Part shown: positions 50,208 through 60,661 of the stretch, one piece after another | How positions within the stretch are numbered: position 1 is the stretch's first letter | How the letters are laid out: every line of letters begins with the position of its first letter | From: Casimicrobiaceae bacterium | Lineage (GTDB): Bacteria; Pseudomonadota; Gammaproteobacteria; Burkholderiales; Casimicrobiaceae | DNA: 64,000 bases | Reading direction: 5' to 3' | Assembly (NCBI GenBank): GCA_026646885.1 | Contig: JAPKHK010000004.1 | Location: 233,410 to 297,409 of the forward strand | The notes under the pieces: model-generated | The model's input: the letters and a program-made list of their open reading frames with translations, nothing else | Told to the model about the DNA's origin: nothing | Database searches by the model: none | Made by a program: the position numbers and the translations under genes

Positions 50208-50215
50208 CTTGCCTT
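50208..50215. repeat. 8-bp target-site duplication, left copy
   Basis: CTTGCCTT immediately left of the IS terminal repeat; the identical octamer lies right of the element at 51676-51683. Eight bases is the usual duplication length for IS256-family elements. Confidence 0.93.
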
Positions 50216-50244
50216 GAGGGTGTCCGGAATTTTGTGTGCGAGGC
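50216..50244 (+). repeat. IS256 left terminal inverted repeat
   Basis: 29 bp starting GAGGGTGTC and ending GTGCGAGGC; pairs with the right end at 23 of 29 positions. Confidence 0.9.
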
Positions 50245-50268
50245 ATAGCATGACCCACAGGAGCATGT

Positions 50269-51543
50269 ATGCCGAGCAGGAAGACGACGAAGGCGGCTGC
50301 GGCCGCTGCGGCGGCGATGCCGTCGATCCCCAAGGAACTCATTGACCAGTTCGTGACCGGCCCGATGAGCGCCGAGGCGGTCCAGGTCGCCTCGATGGCC
50401 TTCAAGAAGGCGTTGATCGAACGCGCGCTGGGTGCCGAACTGTCGCACCACCTGGGCTACCCGCCCGGCGCAGCCAAGCCCGAGGAGGCTGGCAACCACC
50501 GCAACGGCAGCACCGGCAAGACGGTGCTGACCGAGGACGGCCCGGTGCGCATCGAGGTCCCGCGCGACCGCGAAGGCTCCTTTGAGCCGGTGCTCATCCC
50601 CAAGCACGAGCGGCGCTTCACCGGCTTCGACGACAAGATCGTGGCCATGTACGCGCGCGGCATGACCGTGCGTGAGATCCAGGCCTTCCTGGCCGAGCAG
50701 TACGGCACCGAGGTGAGTCCGGAGTTCATCAGTTCGGTCACCGACGCTGTGATGGCCGAGGTCGCGGCCTGGCAGGCCCGGCCGCTGGAGCCGATGTACC
50801 CGGTGGTCTTCTTCGACGCGCTGCGCGTGAAGATCCGCGAGGACGCCGTCGTGCGCAACAAGGCGATCTACCTGGCGCTGGGCGTGCTGCCCGACGGCAC
50901 GCGCGACATCCTGGGCCTGTGGATCGAGAACACCGAAGGGGCCAAGTTCTGGATGAAGGTCTTCAACGACCTGAAGACCCGCGGCGTGGGCGACATCCTG
51001 ATCGCGGTCACCGATGGCCTGAAGGGCATCGGGGAGGCGCTCGGCGCGGTGTTCCCGGCCACGACGCTGCAGACCTGCATCGTGCACCTGATCCGCAACA
51101 GCCTGGACTACGCCAGTTGGAAGGATCGCAAGCTGCTGGCCGCGGCGCTCAAGCCGGTCTACACCGCCGCCAGCGCCGAGGCTGCCGCCCAAGCCCTGGA
51201 CGAGTTCGAACGCGGCGCCTGGGGCCTGAAGTACCCCACCGTGACGGCCTCGTGGCGTCGAGCCTGGGACCGCGTGATCCCGTTCTTCGCCTTCCCGCCG
51301 GCGGTACGACGCGTGGTCTACACCACCAACGCCATCGAGAGCATCCACAGCCAACTGCGCAAGATCATCAAGACGCGCGGGCACTTCCCCAGCGACGATG
51401 CGGCCACCAAGCTGATCTGGCTGGCGCTGCGCAACATCACGGCAGACTGGGGGCGCGCGGCCAAGGAATGGCGCGAGGCGATGAACCAGTTCGCGATACT
51501 GTACGAGGAGCGATTCACGGCGGCGGTACACGCCGGCCGATGA
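50269..51543 (+). CDS. IS256-family (mutator-type) transposase
   Basis: 424 aa. The catalytic triad can be placed at D183 (VVFFDALRV), D249 (AVTDGLKG) and E357 (TNAIESIHSQLRK); the spacings of 66 and 108 residues equal those of the IS256 prototype. AGGAG lies five bases before ATG 50269. The N-terminus is unusually Ala-rich. Confidence 0.96.
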   Translation: MPSRKTTKAAAAAAAAMPSIPKELIDQFVTGPMSAEAVQVASMAFKKALIERALGAELSHHLGYPPGAAKPEEAGNHRNGSTGKTVLTEDGPVRIEVPRDREGSFEPVLIPKHERRFTGFDDKIVAMYARGMTVREIQAFLAEQYGTEVSPEFISSVTDAVMAEVAAWQARPLEPMYPVVFFDALRVKIREDAVVRNKAIYLALGVLPDGTRDILGLWIENTEGAKFWMKVFNDLKTRGVGDILIAVTDGLKGIGEALGAVFPATTLQTCIVHLIRNSLDYASWKDRKLLAAALKPVYTAASAEAAAQALDEFERGAWGLKYPTVTASWRRAWDRVIPFFAFPPAVRRVVYTTNAIESIHSQLRKIIKTRGHFPSDDAATKLIWLALRNITADWGRAAKEWREAMNQFAILYEERFTAAVHAGR

Positions 51544-51646
51544 GGGGGTTGAACCATGAATACATGGCTCAACCGGGGCGCCTCCGGCCGCCTGGCGGGG
51601 GCCCGAAGACAGAAGAAGAATCAGCCAACAGCCAATTCACCCAACT

Positions 51647-51675
51647 GCCTCACACACAGAAATCCTGACGCCCCC
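51647..51675 (-). repeat. IS256 right terminal inverted repeat
   Basis: Reverse complement begins GGGGGCGTC and ends GTGTGAGGC, matching the left end. It is followed directly by the right duplication copy. Confidence 0.9.
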
Positions 51676-51683
51676 CTTGCCTT
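51676..51683. repeat. 8-bp target-site duplication, right copy
   Basis: CTTGCCTT, identical to 50208-50215; the DUF302 reading frame resumes directly after it. Confidence 0.93.
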
Positions 51684-52132
51684 CGACCAGGCCATCGAAC
51701 GTGTCACCGCCGAGTTGCAGAACGAAGGCTTCGGCGTACTGACCGACATCGATGTTTCAGCCACGTTGAAAAAGAAACTAGACGAGGACATGCCGCCGTA
51801 TCGCATCCTCGGCGCTTGCAACCCCAAGCTGGCGCATCAGGCGATGACCGCCGAACCGTCCATCGGTTTGCTACTACCCTGCAACGTCGTCGTCCGTCAG
51901 GATGCCGCCGGTGTCGTGTTTGTTGAGTTCATGGACCCGGCTGCCGTGCTTCAGCTCGTCGACAACCCGAACATCGAGCCTCTCGCCGCCACGGTGCGCG
52001 GGAAACTTGAGCGGGTCATGCAGGCGATCTGATCTGACGCATGCTCCGAAAGTCGGCGCTGGCGGGACGGCGCATTACCTGCACGCTGCATACATTCAGC
52101 ATCTCCATGCGCAACCTTGACAGGAGAGAGCC

Positions 52133-52636
52133 ATGACCAGGAAACCTGAAACGAGCCGCGACCCGGTGTGTGGGATGGTTATAGGCGTTGCCGCATCGCC
52201 ATACTCGACGACATGGCAAGGGCTCGAGTTCCATTTCTGTTCGGCGCAATGTCAGGAGCGCTTCATTGCCACCCCATCGCTCTACACTTCTCCAGGAGGC
52301 GTCAATAATGTCGTCCCCATCTTCAAGCGGCGCAAGCTCCGCTTCATCGCGCCGAAACAGGAGACGCTTCGCGCCGCGTGCGGCATGCTCCTCGGCATGA
52401 TGGGCGTCGCGACCGCCGTTCCGGGCTCGGATGACCTCACAGTCGAATATGACCTGCGCCAGGCGACATTCGCTCAAATCGAAGCCGTCGTTGCCGGGGC
52501 AGGCCTCATTCTCCGCGGCGGTCTGCATCGCTGGCGCCGCAGCCTGTGGAAGTTCATCGAGGGCAACGAAATCGAGAACGAGGCGCATCCGATGAGCGGC
52601 GCTTGCTGCAACCGTCCGCCAGCGCGGTTGCACTGA
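52133..52636 (+). CDS. YHS-domain protein
   Basis: A 167-residue protein with an N-terminal YHS/TRASH metal-binding module (RDPVCGMVIG ... FHFCSAQCQERF, Cys pairs) and a C-terminal half with a hydrophobic segment (LLGMMGVATAV) and an HMA-like fold pattern (DDLTVEYDLRQATFAQIEAVV), without HMA cysteines. Ends ACCNRPPARLH. AGGAGAGAG precedes ATG. It may pass metal to the ATPase downstream; inferred. Confidence 0.75.
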   Translation: MTRKPETSRDPVCGMVIGVAASPYSTTWQGLEFHFCSAQCQERFIATPSLYTSPGGVNNVVPIFKRRKLRFIAPKQETLRAACGMLLGMMGVATAVPGSDDLTVEYDLRQATFAQIEAVVAGAGLILRGGLHRWRRSLWKFIEGNEIENEAHPMSGACCNRPPARLH

Positions 52637-52657
52637 GGGATAGCCCGGTCCAACTGA

Positions 52658-52674
52658 CGAAAATGTCATTTTCG
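52658..52674. promoter_or_regulatory. Perfect 17-bp palindrome, possible operator
   Basis: CGAAAATGTCATTTTCG is an exact 8+1+8 palindrome between two YHS genes and about 80 bp before the second. It shares the AAAATG...CATTTT arms of the E. coli CusR box but has a one-base centre. Function unproven. Confidence 0.45.
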
Positions 52675-52756
52675 GGTCATGTTCGTGTCGGGTTGTCGCG
52701 GGCATAGTGGCAGTGACATGAACCTCATCGAAATTGATCAACATTTAGGATGGCGT

Positions 52757-52987
52757 ATGAAACATCGTTCCGACGACTTGAACTACAAGGACCCCGTTTG
52801 CGGCATGGTAGTCAGCCGGCTCACTGCAGTCGCAGCAGCGGAATATCAGCACAAGACTTATTACTTCTGCGCACAGATATGCCGGGATGCCTTTGTGGCC
52901 GACCCGCAAAGCTATCTTCGCAGACACCGTCAGCACGGAATGCCATCCAAGTCGTTGCCCTCGGGGAAATACGATGCAAACTCATGA
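52757..52987 (+). CDS. Stand-alone YHS-domain protein
   Basis: A 76-residue protein that is essentially one YHS module: YKDPVCGMVV ... KTYYFCAQICRDAFVADPQSYLRR. It closely resembles the YHS segment fused to the ATPase at 53931. AGGA precedes ATG 52757; upstream in-frame ATGs at 52679 and 52718 are alternatives. The end overlaps the DUF2933 gene. Confidence 0.82.
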   Translation: MKHRSDDLNYKDPVCGMVVSRLTAVAAAEYQHKTYYFCAQICRDAFVADPQSYLRRHRQHGMPSKSLPSGKYDANS

Positions 52988-53237
52988 CCATTCCCCGCAC
53001 GGGGCGATAGGAGCGGCAACCGCCAGGACCAGTCGACGCTCCCGCTGGGTCTTCGGCGGCTTCGCGCTCCTCGTGGTTCTGCTCCTGGCCTTCGAGCACC
53101 GGATGCACTTGTCCGGTCTGCTCGGCTGGCTGCCCTACCTGATCCTGCTGGCCTGCCCGCTGATGCACCTGTTCATGCACGGTGGTCACGGCCATGGCGC
53201 CGACAGCGACAAACCGGACAATGGAGCAGGAAAATGA
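52974..53237 (+). CDS. DUF2933 small membrane protein
   Basis: An 87-residue protein with two hydrophobic stretches (about 25-42 and 50-66) and a His-rich C-terminus ([14 protein letters not shown]). DUF2933 proteins recur in copper-resistance clusters. GGGGAAA precedes ATG 52974. It overlaps both neighbours by a few bases. Confidence 0.82.
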   Translation: MQTHDHSPHGAIGAATARTSRRSRWVFGGFALLVVLLLAFEHRMHLSGLLGWLPYLILLACPLMHLFMHGGHGHGADSDKPDNGAGK

Positions 53238-53896
53238 CTGATCCAACCCCCGCCTATGGCCTGTGGTCGCTGGTGCTGATCAACTCAGCCCTGTTCATTT
53301 TCTTCGCCTTCAGCTTCTTCAAGCCGCAGAGCAAGCGCGACTGGCGCACCCTCGGCATGTTCTCGGCCTTCATCGTGGCGCTATTCACCGAGATGTATGG
53401 TTTTCCGCTCACCATCTACCTGCTGTCCGGCTGGTTGGCGAAGCAGTTCCCGGGTGTCGACTTCCTCGCCCACGACTCGGGCCATCTGCTGGAAGTGATG
53501 TTCGGTTGGCGTTCCAATCCACACTTCGGCCCCTTCCACCTGTTGTCGACGCTGTTCATCGGCGGCGGTTTCTGGCTCCTGTCGGTCGCATGGCGCGTAC
53601 TCTACGCAGCGCAGGCCAATCGTCAACTGGCCACCGAGGGTCCCTATGCCCGCATTCGCCACCCACAGTACGCCGCCTTCGTCCTGATCATGATCGGCTT
53701 CCTGTTTCAATGGCCGACGCTGATCACGCTGGTGATGTTCCCTATCCTGCTCGTGATCTATGTCCGTCTTTCCCGGCGCGAAGAGCGTGATTCAGCCATC
53801 GCCTTTGGCGACGCATGGACGCACTATGCTGAAACAACGCCCGCGTTCATTCCACGCATCGGCAAAGACTCCGGACAGGCACCAACCTTGACCTGA
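53234..53896 (+). CDS. Isoprenylcysteine methyltransferase-like membrane protein
   Basis: A 220-residue protein with about five membrane spans and the conserved C-terminal signature of the ICMT/PEMT-like family, [18 protein letters not shown] followed by a hydrophobic span and [11 protein letters not shown]. The bound cofactor would be SAM. Substrate unknown. The start overlaps the DUF2933 stop as ATGA. Such proteins commonly sit beside Cu-ATPases in mobile metal-resistance islands. Confidence 0.82.
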   Translation: MTDPTPAYGLWSLVLINSALFIFFAFSFFKPQSKRDWRTLGMFSAFIVALFTEMYGFPLTIYLLSGWLAKQFPGVDFLAHDSGHLLEVMFGWRSNPHFGPFHLLSTLFIGGGFWLLSVAWRVLYAAQANRQLATEGPYARIRHPQYAAFVLIMIGFLFQWPTLITLVMFPILLVIYVRLSRREERDSAIAFGDAWTHYAETTPAFIPRIGKDSGQAPTLT

Positions 53897-53930
53897 GTCA
53901 CCCTCAGGCCACGTAGGCAAGGAGAATCAA

Positions 53931-56318
<2,388 letters not shown>

Positions 56319-56509
56319 TTTTTACGAGCCGAGCCTGTTGAACTCGCAACGACGGGTGTCGGGCAGGTTCTTGTCGCTCGTTCTGTACTGGTTGTCTGTC
56401 CGGAGTGGCCGACCTGCTGCCCGTGAGTGATCTTGCTGACTGACCACACCACTTAGTTACCTGCAGTTGGATCCTTGAAGAATCGAATGGTGGTGCCGGT
56501 CAGTGGAGC

Positions 56510-56983
56510 TCAGGTCGAGAGACACGGAACTCTAGATTGCTCAAACCAGATGTCGGGCCAGGGGCGGCGCATCACCTGCTCCAGCACAATGTCGGGCGCA
56601 CCTACCAACCGTTCGATGACCTCCGGGGCCAACAGGGTCAGCCGCATGATCCGGCGCACCTGCGTTACGTCCAGGCCCTCGGCCTTGGCAATCTCGGCTA
56701 CCGACGCGGCTCGATCCTCATCCAGCAGCCGTTGCCAATGGTATGCCAGTCCGAGTGCCCGCATCAGCGCGCTGTCCTGTGCCGCCGCCTGAGCCGTGCG
56801 CTCCTGCTTGGCCTCTGCCAAGAATTCCTGCGGCGCGTCCAAGGGCGTGATGACCTGCTTCTTGAACCCCCGCTTCACCAGCGTCCAGGGCACGAAGGTT
56901 TCCAGTTGCACGCCGCCTGCCGGGTTCGGCAGTTGATAGGTGACCGGATCACCCTTGAACCGGCCACGGTGCTTCTTGCTCAT
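56510..56983 (-). CDS. Recombinase-linked HTH-like protein, paralogue A
   Basis: A 157-residue protein. N-terminal part LETFVPWTLVKRGFKK; middle ALGLAYHWQRLLDE; then SVAEIAKAEGLDVTQVRRIMRLTLLAPEVIERL, which looks like a ParB-type helix-turn-helix. The C-terminus WPDIWFEQ echoes its upstream neighbour. Last gene of a five-gene operon, overlapping the previous gene by ATGA. It probably binds DNA and assists the recombinase; this is inference. The 191 bp between this gene and the ATPase stop (56319-56509) contain no gene I can see. Confidence 0.72.
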   Translation of the reverse strand: MSKKHRGRFKGDPVTYQLPNPAGGVQLETFVPWTLVKRGFKKQVITPLDAPQEFLAEAKQERTAQAAAQDSALMRALGLAYHWQRLLDEDRAASVAEIAKAEGLDVTQVRRIMRLTLLAPEVIERLVGAPDIVLEQVMRRPWPDIWFEQSRVPCLST

Positions 56984-57351
56984 GCGTTCTCCTCAAAGCG
57001 CTTCACGATTTGGCGTTGCGCTTCCCAATCCACCGGCAGCGGGTTGCGCTGGAACCAGATCAGGTTCATTCGGCGAGGCTGCCGCCCGGCCATCAGCAGT
57101 TCGAGGATGTCGGGCGCGAGCAGGGTCAGACGCATCAGCTCGTTGGGCACCGAGGGGTGCAGTCCTTCGGCCCGGGCAATGTCTGACCCACTCTTCATCA
57201 CGCCGGTGTCCACGAGGTGCTGCCAGTAGAAACCGCGTGCCACCCCCTCCAGCAGCGTCACATCGTGGACGTGGCGGTCGTCGGCGGCCACGCGCCGCGC
57301 GCCCCGGCGACGGAATGTCAGGGGCACAAAGGTTTCCAGTGTGTCGTCCAT
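56980..57351 (-). CDS. Recombinase-linked HTH-like protein, paralogue B
   Basis: A 123-residue protein paralogous to the one downstream: LETFVPLTFRRRGARR, ARGFYWQHLVD, SDIARAEGLHPSVPNELMRLTLLAPDILELL and a closing MNLIWFQRNPLP. The ATG overlaps the recombinase stop (TGATG). ATG 57351 is preferred over an in-frame extension to 57537 that would read over the recombinase. Likely a DNA-binding accessory factor. Confidence 0.72.
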   Translation of the reverse strand: MDDTLETFVPLTFRRRGARRVAADDRHVHDVTLLEGVARGFYWQHLVDTGVMKSGSDIARAEGLHPSVPNELMRLTLLAPDILELLMAGRQPRRMNLIWFQRNPLPVDWEAQRQIVKRFEENA

Positions 57352-58730
57352 CAGGCTTCGACCTCCACCAGTTCCGCGCCGATGCCCCTCGGGACGAACT
57401 CGCCGATCAGGGCGTCCCAGCCCAGTTCCCGCCACTTCACCTTGATGCCCTGCACCTCGCCGACGTGGACGAGGTCGATGCGCTCGATCATCAGGTTGGC
57501 GATGCGGTGGCGCTCGACCGGGAACAACTGATCCCACACGTCGTTGAGCCGTCCCATCGCCATCACCGTGGTGGCCTCGTCAACCTGTCCGCCGTTGCGC
57601 TGGATGTGGCGCACGACTGATGCGATTGATTCCGGGCTGGTCAGCACCGTGCGGATCTGGGCCACCACCGCTGCCTCGATCTCCGGCGCAGGCAGACGCT
57701 CGTAGCTCTTGCCCGGTGCTCCGAACCGGCTTTCCGACTTGGACACGTAGTAGTGGTACTTGCGACCGTTCTTGCGCGAGTAGGTCGGGTACATCCGCTC
57801 GCCCGAGGGGGCGTACAGCAGACCCCGCAGCAAGGCGTCGGTGCGCGACCGGATCTTGGTTTCCACCGACCGGGCGTGCCCATCCCTGGCCAGCACCGCG
57901 TGAACCTTGTCCCAAAGCTCCTGGTCGATGATCGGCGGGTGAGCGCCGGGGTACCAGTTCCCCTTGTGCGACAGCTCACCCAGGTAGATGCGGTTGCGCA
58001 GCAGCTTGTGCAGGTACTTCTTGTCAATGCGCGTGCCGCTGCGGGTCTGGCCCTCCTGCGTCGTCCAGGCCTTGGTCGTGATGCCGTCGGCAGTCAGATT
58101 GACGGCGATTTGGGTTGGAGAACCGATGGTCAGCATCTCCTCGAAGATACGACGCACCACCGCCGCCTCGGCCTCGTTGATGACCAACAGGCGGTTGTCG
58201 ACGTCGTAACCCAGGGGCGGGACGCCGCCCATCCACATCCCTTTGCGCTTGGCGGCGGCTATCTTGTCGCGGATGCGCTCGCCGGTGACCTCGCGCTCAA
58301 ACTGGGCGAAGGACAGCAGGACGTTGAGCATCAGCCGACCCATCGAGGTGGTGGTGTTGAACTGCTGGGTGACCGACACGAAGGAAACCCCGTGGCGTTC
58401 GAACACTTCGACCATCTTGGAGAAGTCGGCCAAGCTGCGCGTCAGGCGGTCGATTTTGTAGACCACCACGATGTCGATCTGGCCGCGCTCGATGTCCGCC
58501 ATCAGGCGTTTCAGCCCTGGCCGATCCGTGTTGCCTCCGGAGAAGCCAGGGTCGTCGTAGTCGTCGGCTACCGGAATCCAACCCTCGGATCGCTGGCTGG
58601 CGACGTAGGCGTGCCCCGCCTCCTTCTGCGCGTCGATGGAGTTGAACTCCTGGTCAAGCCGTTCATCCGAGGACACCCGGCAGTAGACGGCGCAGCGCTT
58701 GCGGGCCTTGGTGCTGGCGATCTCGCTCAT
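57351..58730 (-). CDS. Serine recombinase (resolvase/invertase with recombinase domain)
   Basis: A 459-residue site-specific recombinase. The resolvase domain has the catalytic serine in AVYCRVSSDE (about 20-21), then DDPGFSGGNTDRPGLKRL and VVVYKIDRLTRS; a recombinase domain follows (GGVPPLGYDVDNR ... NLTADGITTKAW). The region that normally carries the zinc ribbon (LLRGLLYAPSGERMYPTYSR) has no cysteines. The only cysteines in the protein are C13 and C17. It is encoded directly after a DUF2924 gene (ATGA overlap). Confidence 0.92.
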   Translation of the reverse strand: MSEIASTKARKRCAVYCRVSSDERLDQEFNSIDAQKEAGHAYVASQRSEGWIPVADDYDDPGFSGGNTDRPGLKRLMADIERGQIDIVVVYKIDRLTRSLADFSKMVEVFERHGVSFVSVTQQFNTTTSMGRLMLNVLLSFAQFEREVTGERIRDKIAAAKRKGMWMGGVPPLGYDVDNRLLVINEAEAAVVRRIFEEMLTIGSPTQIAVNLTADGITTKAWTTQEGQTRSGTRIDKKYLHKLLRNRIYLGELSHKGNWYPGAHPPIIDQELWDKVHAVLARDGHARSVETKIRSRTDALLRGLLYAPSGERMYPTYSRKNGRKYHYYVSKSESRFGAPGKSYERLPAPEIEAAVVAQIRTVLTSPESIASVVRHIQRNGGQVDEATTVMAMGRLNDVWDQLFPVERHRIANLMIERIDLVHVGEVQGIKVKWRELGWDALIGEFVPRGIGAELVEVEA

Positions 58731-59176
58731 TGCGCACCTCCCTTGCCCAGGCCAAAAAACAGTGGCCCCGACCAGTGCGCGCCGGTGATGTGGCGGGCGA
58801 CCGCCGTCAGGCTCTTGAAGTTGCGCCCCTGGTACTCAAACAGCCCCTCGGCGGTGACTGTCACCCGGTGTTCGCGCTCACCCCATTCGCGCAGCAGGAT
58901 GGTGCCCGGCGCGAAATCGAACTCGCGCGGCTTGGCCCGCAGCTTGATCTTGGAGTGTTTTGCGCCGATGGCTTCCAGGCGCTGCTTGGTCTCGGGCGCG
59001 AGGCCACCGAAGGCCTCCTCCTGCAGCTTGTAGGCGAGGCGGGACTCGACGTGCGTGCGGTTGGGGTAGTCCGGGCGGCGTGGGAAATACCGATCCCACA
59101 CCGTCCAGAGCTCGGACATCGGCAGGCAGGCCAGCTCCGCGATCCGTGCCGCGACGGATGCTTGTTTCTCGTTCAT
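58727..59176 (-). CDS. DUF2924 protein
   Basis: A 149-residue protein with the family pattern MSELWTVWDRYFPRRPDYPNRTHVESRLAYKLQEEAFGGL and a basic C-terminal DNA-binding-like part (YQGRNFKSLTAVARHITGAHWSGPLFFGL). DUF2924 genes regularly precede this type of serine recombinase and are thought to be accessory. AGGAG precedes; both GTG 59179 and ATG 59176 could start translation. Confidence 0.88.
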   Translation of the reverse strand: MNEKQASVAARIAELACLPMSELWTVWDRYFPRRPDYPNRTHVESRLAYKLQEEAFGGLAPETKQRLEAIGAKHSKIKLRAKPREFDFAPGTILLREWGEREHRVTVTAEGLFEYQGRNFKSLTAVARHITGAHWSGPLFFGLGKGGAQ

Positions 59177-59367
59177 CACAACTTCTCCTCTTGATAGGGG
59201 GTTGTATGAACGCGCTGGTCGGGCAGGAAGCCAAGGCCAACTTCTCTCTGTTTTGGCGCTTCTGCGACTACGGTGCGGACGATGGCTGCCGCAAGGATGG
59301 CGGTGATTTCACCAGCGCGGGCGCTGGCGCTCATCTCCGTGGGAGATGCGAGTTCGAGGTTCTTCAT
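59176..59367 (-). CDS. Small hypothetical protein leading the recombinase operon
   Basis: A 63-residue protein starting MKNLELASPTEMSASARAGE with a hydrophobic Ala/Val-rich middle (ITAILAAAIVRTVVAEA). Its TGA overlaps the DUF2924 ATG. No family recognised and the ribosome site is weak, so coding status rests on its overlap with the operon. Confidence 0.55.
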   Translation of the reverse strand: MKNLELASPTEMSASARAGEITAILAAAIVRTVVAEAPKQREVGLGFLPDQRVHTTPYQEEKL

Positions 59368-59463
59368 GACGGCTCCGAGGAATTGCAACCGTCAGGGATA
59401 GTGAGCCTGATCTTCCGAATCGGATGGCAACGCAGGGTAATCGATCTACTTGCAAATTGATGT

Positions 59464-59505
59464 ACGCAAGACTATCTTGCGTTTTTACATTCGCAAGACT
59501 AAAAT
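59464..59505 (+). promoter_or_regulatory. Promoter with overlapping palindromic operator for the XRE-ImmA operon
   Basis: TTGCGT (59477-59482), 17 bp, TAAAAT (59500-59505) form a good sigma-70 promoter. The perfect palindrome ACGCAAGA-CTA-TCTTGCGT (59464-59482) covers the -35, and a direct copy of CGCAAGACTA (59465-59474) recurs at 59492-59501 over the -10. This is the layout of an autorepressor site, presumably for the HTH protein that follows. Confidence 0.8.
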
Positions 59506-59527
59506 GCTGGTTTAGGAGGTGACTGCC

Positions 59528-60649
59528 ATGCTCGAGAAAATCTCGCAAAAGCTGATCGGCTACCGCGTCAAGGCGGCGCGCGAGGCCAAGGGCTGGACGC
59601 AGGATCAGCTCACCCAGGGTCTCGGTCTCAACGACCGCCAAACGGTGTCCGATATCGAGAACGGAAAGCGCGCACTCAAGCCGGACGAGATGTTGACGCT
59701 GTCCGACCTGCTGGACCGCGATCTCGAGTTCTTCATCGACCCGTTTGCCGTTGCTGGCGAGGCGCAGTTCTCCTGGCGTGCCGCGCCGGAGGTGCCCGAG
59801 GACAGCCTCGACGGATTCGAGCTGAAGGCCGGTCAATGGATCGGTCTGCTTCGCTGGCTGCGCGAGCAGCAGGACAGCCGGTCAAGCGTGCTCAAGCGGG
59901 CGTTGCGGCTATCCGCCCAGTCTTCCTACGAGGATGCTCAGGAGCGCGCAGAGAGCCTGGTCGTCGAACTTGACCTTGGCGTCATTCCAGCCGAAGGCCT
60001 GATAGACAAAATCGAACGTGAACTGGACATCCCTGTGCTGTTCGCTGACACCGTCGACGCTGCCGATGGTCAGTCCATTTCGGGTGCGACCTGTCACCTC
60101 GAGGAGATGGGGGTCATCCTGATCAACCGCAACGAGAGCGAAGCCCGGCGTTTTTTCGATCTCGCGCACGAGCTTTTCCATGCCTTAACCTGGGACGCGA
60201 TGAGGCCGGAACACCGGGAGTCGAACTCTGTCGAGGAGCGCAGCAAAGGCAAGCGCATCGAGCAGTTGGCGAATAGTTTCGCCGCTGCGCTGCTGATGCC
60301 GAGCGCCTCACTCGACAAGTTGATCGACCGAAATCGTCTCGACGACATCGCGCATTTGTGTGAAGTTGCTGCACTGCTGCGGGTCGCTCCCGTTACGCTG
60401 GCGTGGCGACTGTTCAACCTGAAGCTCATTGGTGACGAGACGCGGCGGAACCTCTCGCAAGAGAAGCAGCGCCCATCCGTTTCAGGCCCACCCAAACGGT
60501 TCTCACCTACCTTCGTGAAGATGCTTCACGAGGCCCTGGAGAACGGAAGGCTGTCGGCTCGCAAAGCGGCCAAGGCCATGGGTCTTGGTCTCGGCGGGTT
60601 GACAGAGCTGTTCGCTCAGTACGACCTCACCGCACCGTTCGAGCTGTGA
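59528..60649 (+). CDS. XRE-family HTH / ImmA-IrrE metallopeptidase fusion
   Basis: A 373-residue protein. Residues about 10-70 form an XRE HTH (GYRVKAAREAKGWTQDQLTQ ... TVSDIENGKRALK). The centre is an ImmA/IrrE zinc-peptidase domain with AHELFHALTW (H214, E215, H218). The C-terminus has a second short helical motif (RLSARKAAKAMGLGLGGLTELF). Such proteins act as antitoxin-like repressors or stress-triggered proteases cleaving a partner. AGGAGG lies directly before; the GTG at 59519 is inside it, so ATG 59528 is the start. First gene of a three-gene operon. Confidence 0.9.
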   Translation: MLEKISQKLIGYRVKAAREAKGWTQDQLTQGLGLNDRQTVSDIENGKRALKPDEMLTLSDLLDRDLEFFIDPFAVAGEAQFSWRAAPEVPEDSLDGFELKAGQWIGLLRWLREQQDSRSSVLKRALRLSAQSSYEDAQERAESLVVELDLGVIPAEGLIDKIERELDIPVLFADTVDAADGQSISGATCHLEEMGVILINRNESEARRFFDLAHELFHALTWDAMRPEHRESNSVEERSKGKRIEQLANSFAAALLMPSASLDKLIDRNRLDDIAHLCEVAALLRVAPVTLAWRLFNLKLIGDETRRNLSQEKQRPSVSGPPKRFSPTFVKMLHEALENGRLSARKAAKAMGLGLGGLTELFAQYDLTAPFEL

Positions 60650-60661
60650 GGTGAGCACAGT

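Larger units (their letters stand above)
50216..51675 (+). mobile_element. IS256-family insertion sequence, complete
   Basis: A 1460-bp element bounded by imperfect 29-bp inverted repeats (50216-50244 and 51647-51675, 23 of 29 matching) and an exact 8-bp direct duplication. It carries one intact transposase. The intact ends, intact transposase and perfect duplication imply a recent insertion into the DUF302 gene. Confidence 0.95.
50172..52032 (+). pseudogene. DUF302 protein gene interrupted by an IS256-family element
   Basis: The 5' part (50172-50215, MSTRYGFGKEVAL..., with AGGAGAG before ATG) and the 3' part (51684-52032, FDQAIERVTAELQNEGFGVL...) join in frame when the IS and one copy of its 8-bp duplication are removed. 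The result is an intact 130-residue DUF302 protein. DUF302 proteins are small cytoplasmic or periplasmic alpha/beta proteins common in copper/oxidative-stress clusters. As it stands the gene is broken; a frame from 51556 fuses IS-end sequence to the 3' part and could give a chimeric product. Confidence 0.92.

Noticed and set aside
51556..52032. 158-aa frame that looks like a DUF302 protein with a novel N-terminus
   Set aside because: The first third is IS256 right-end sequence including the terminal repeat; the true gene start is at 50172. Treated as part of an interrupted gene.
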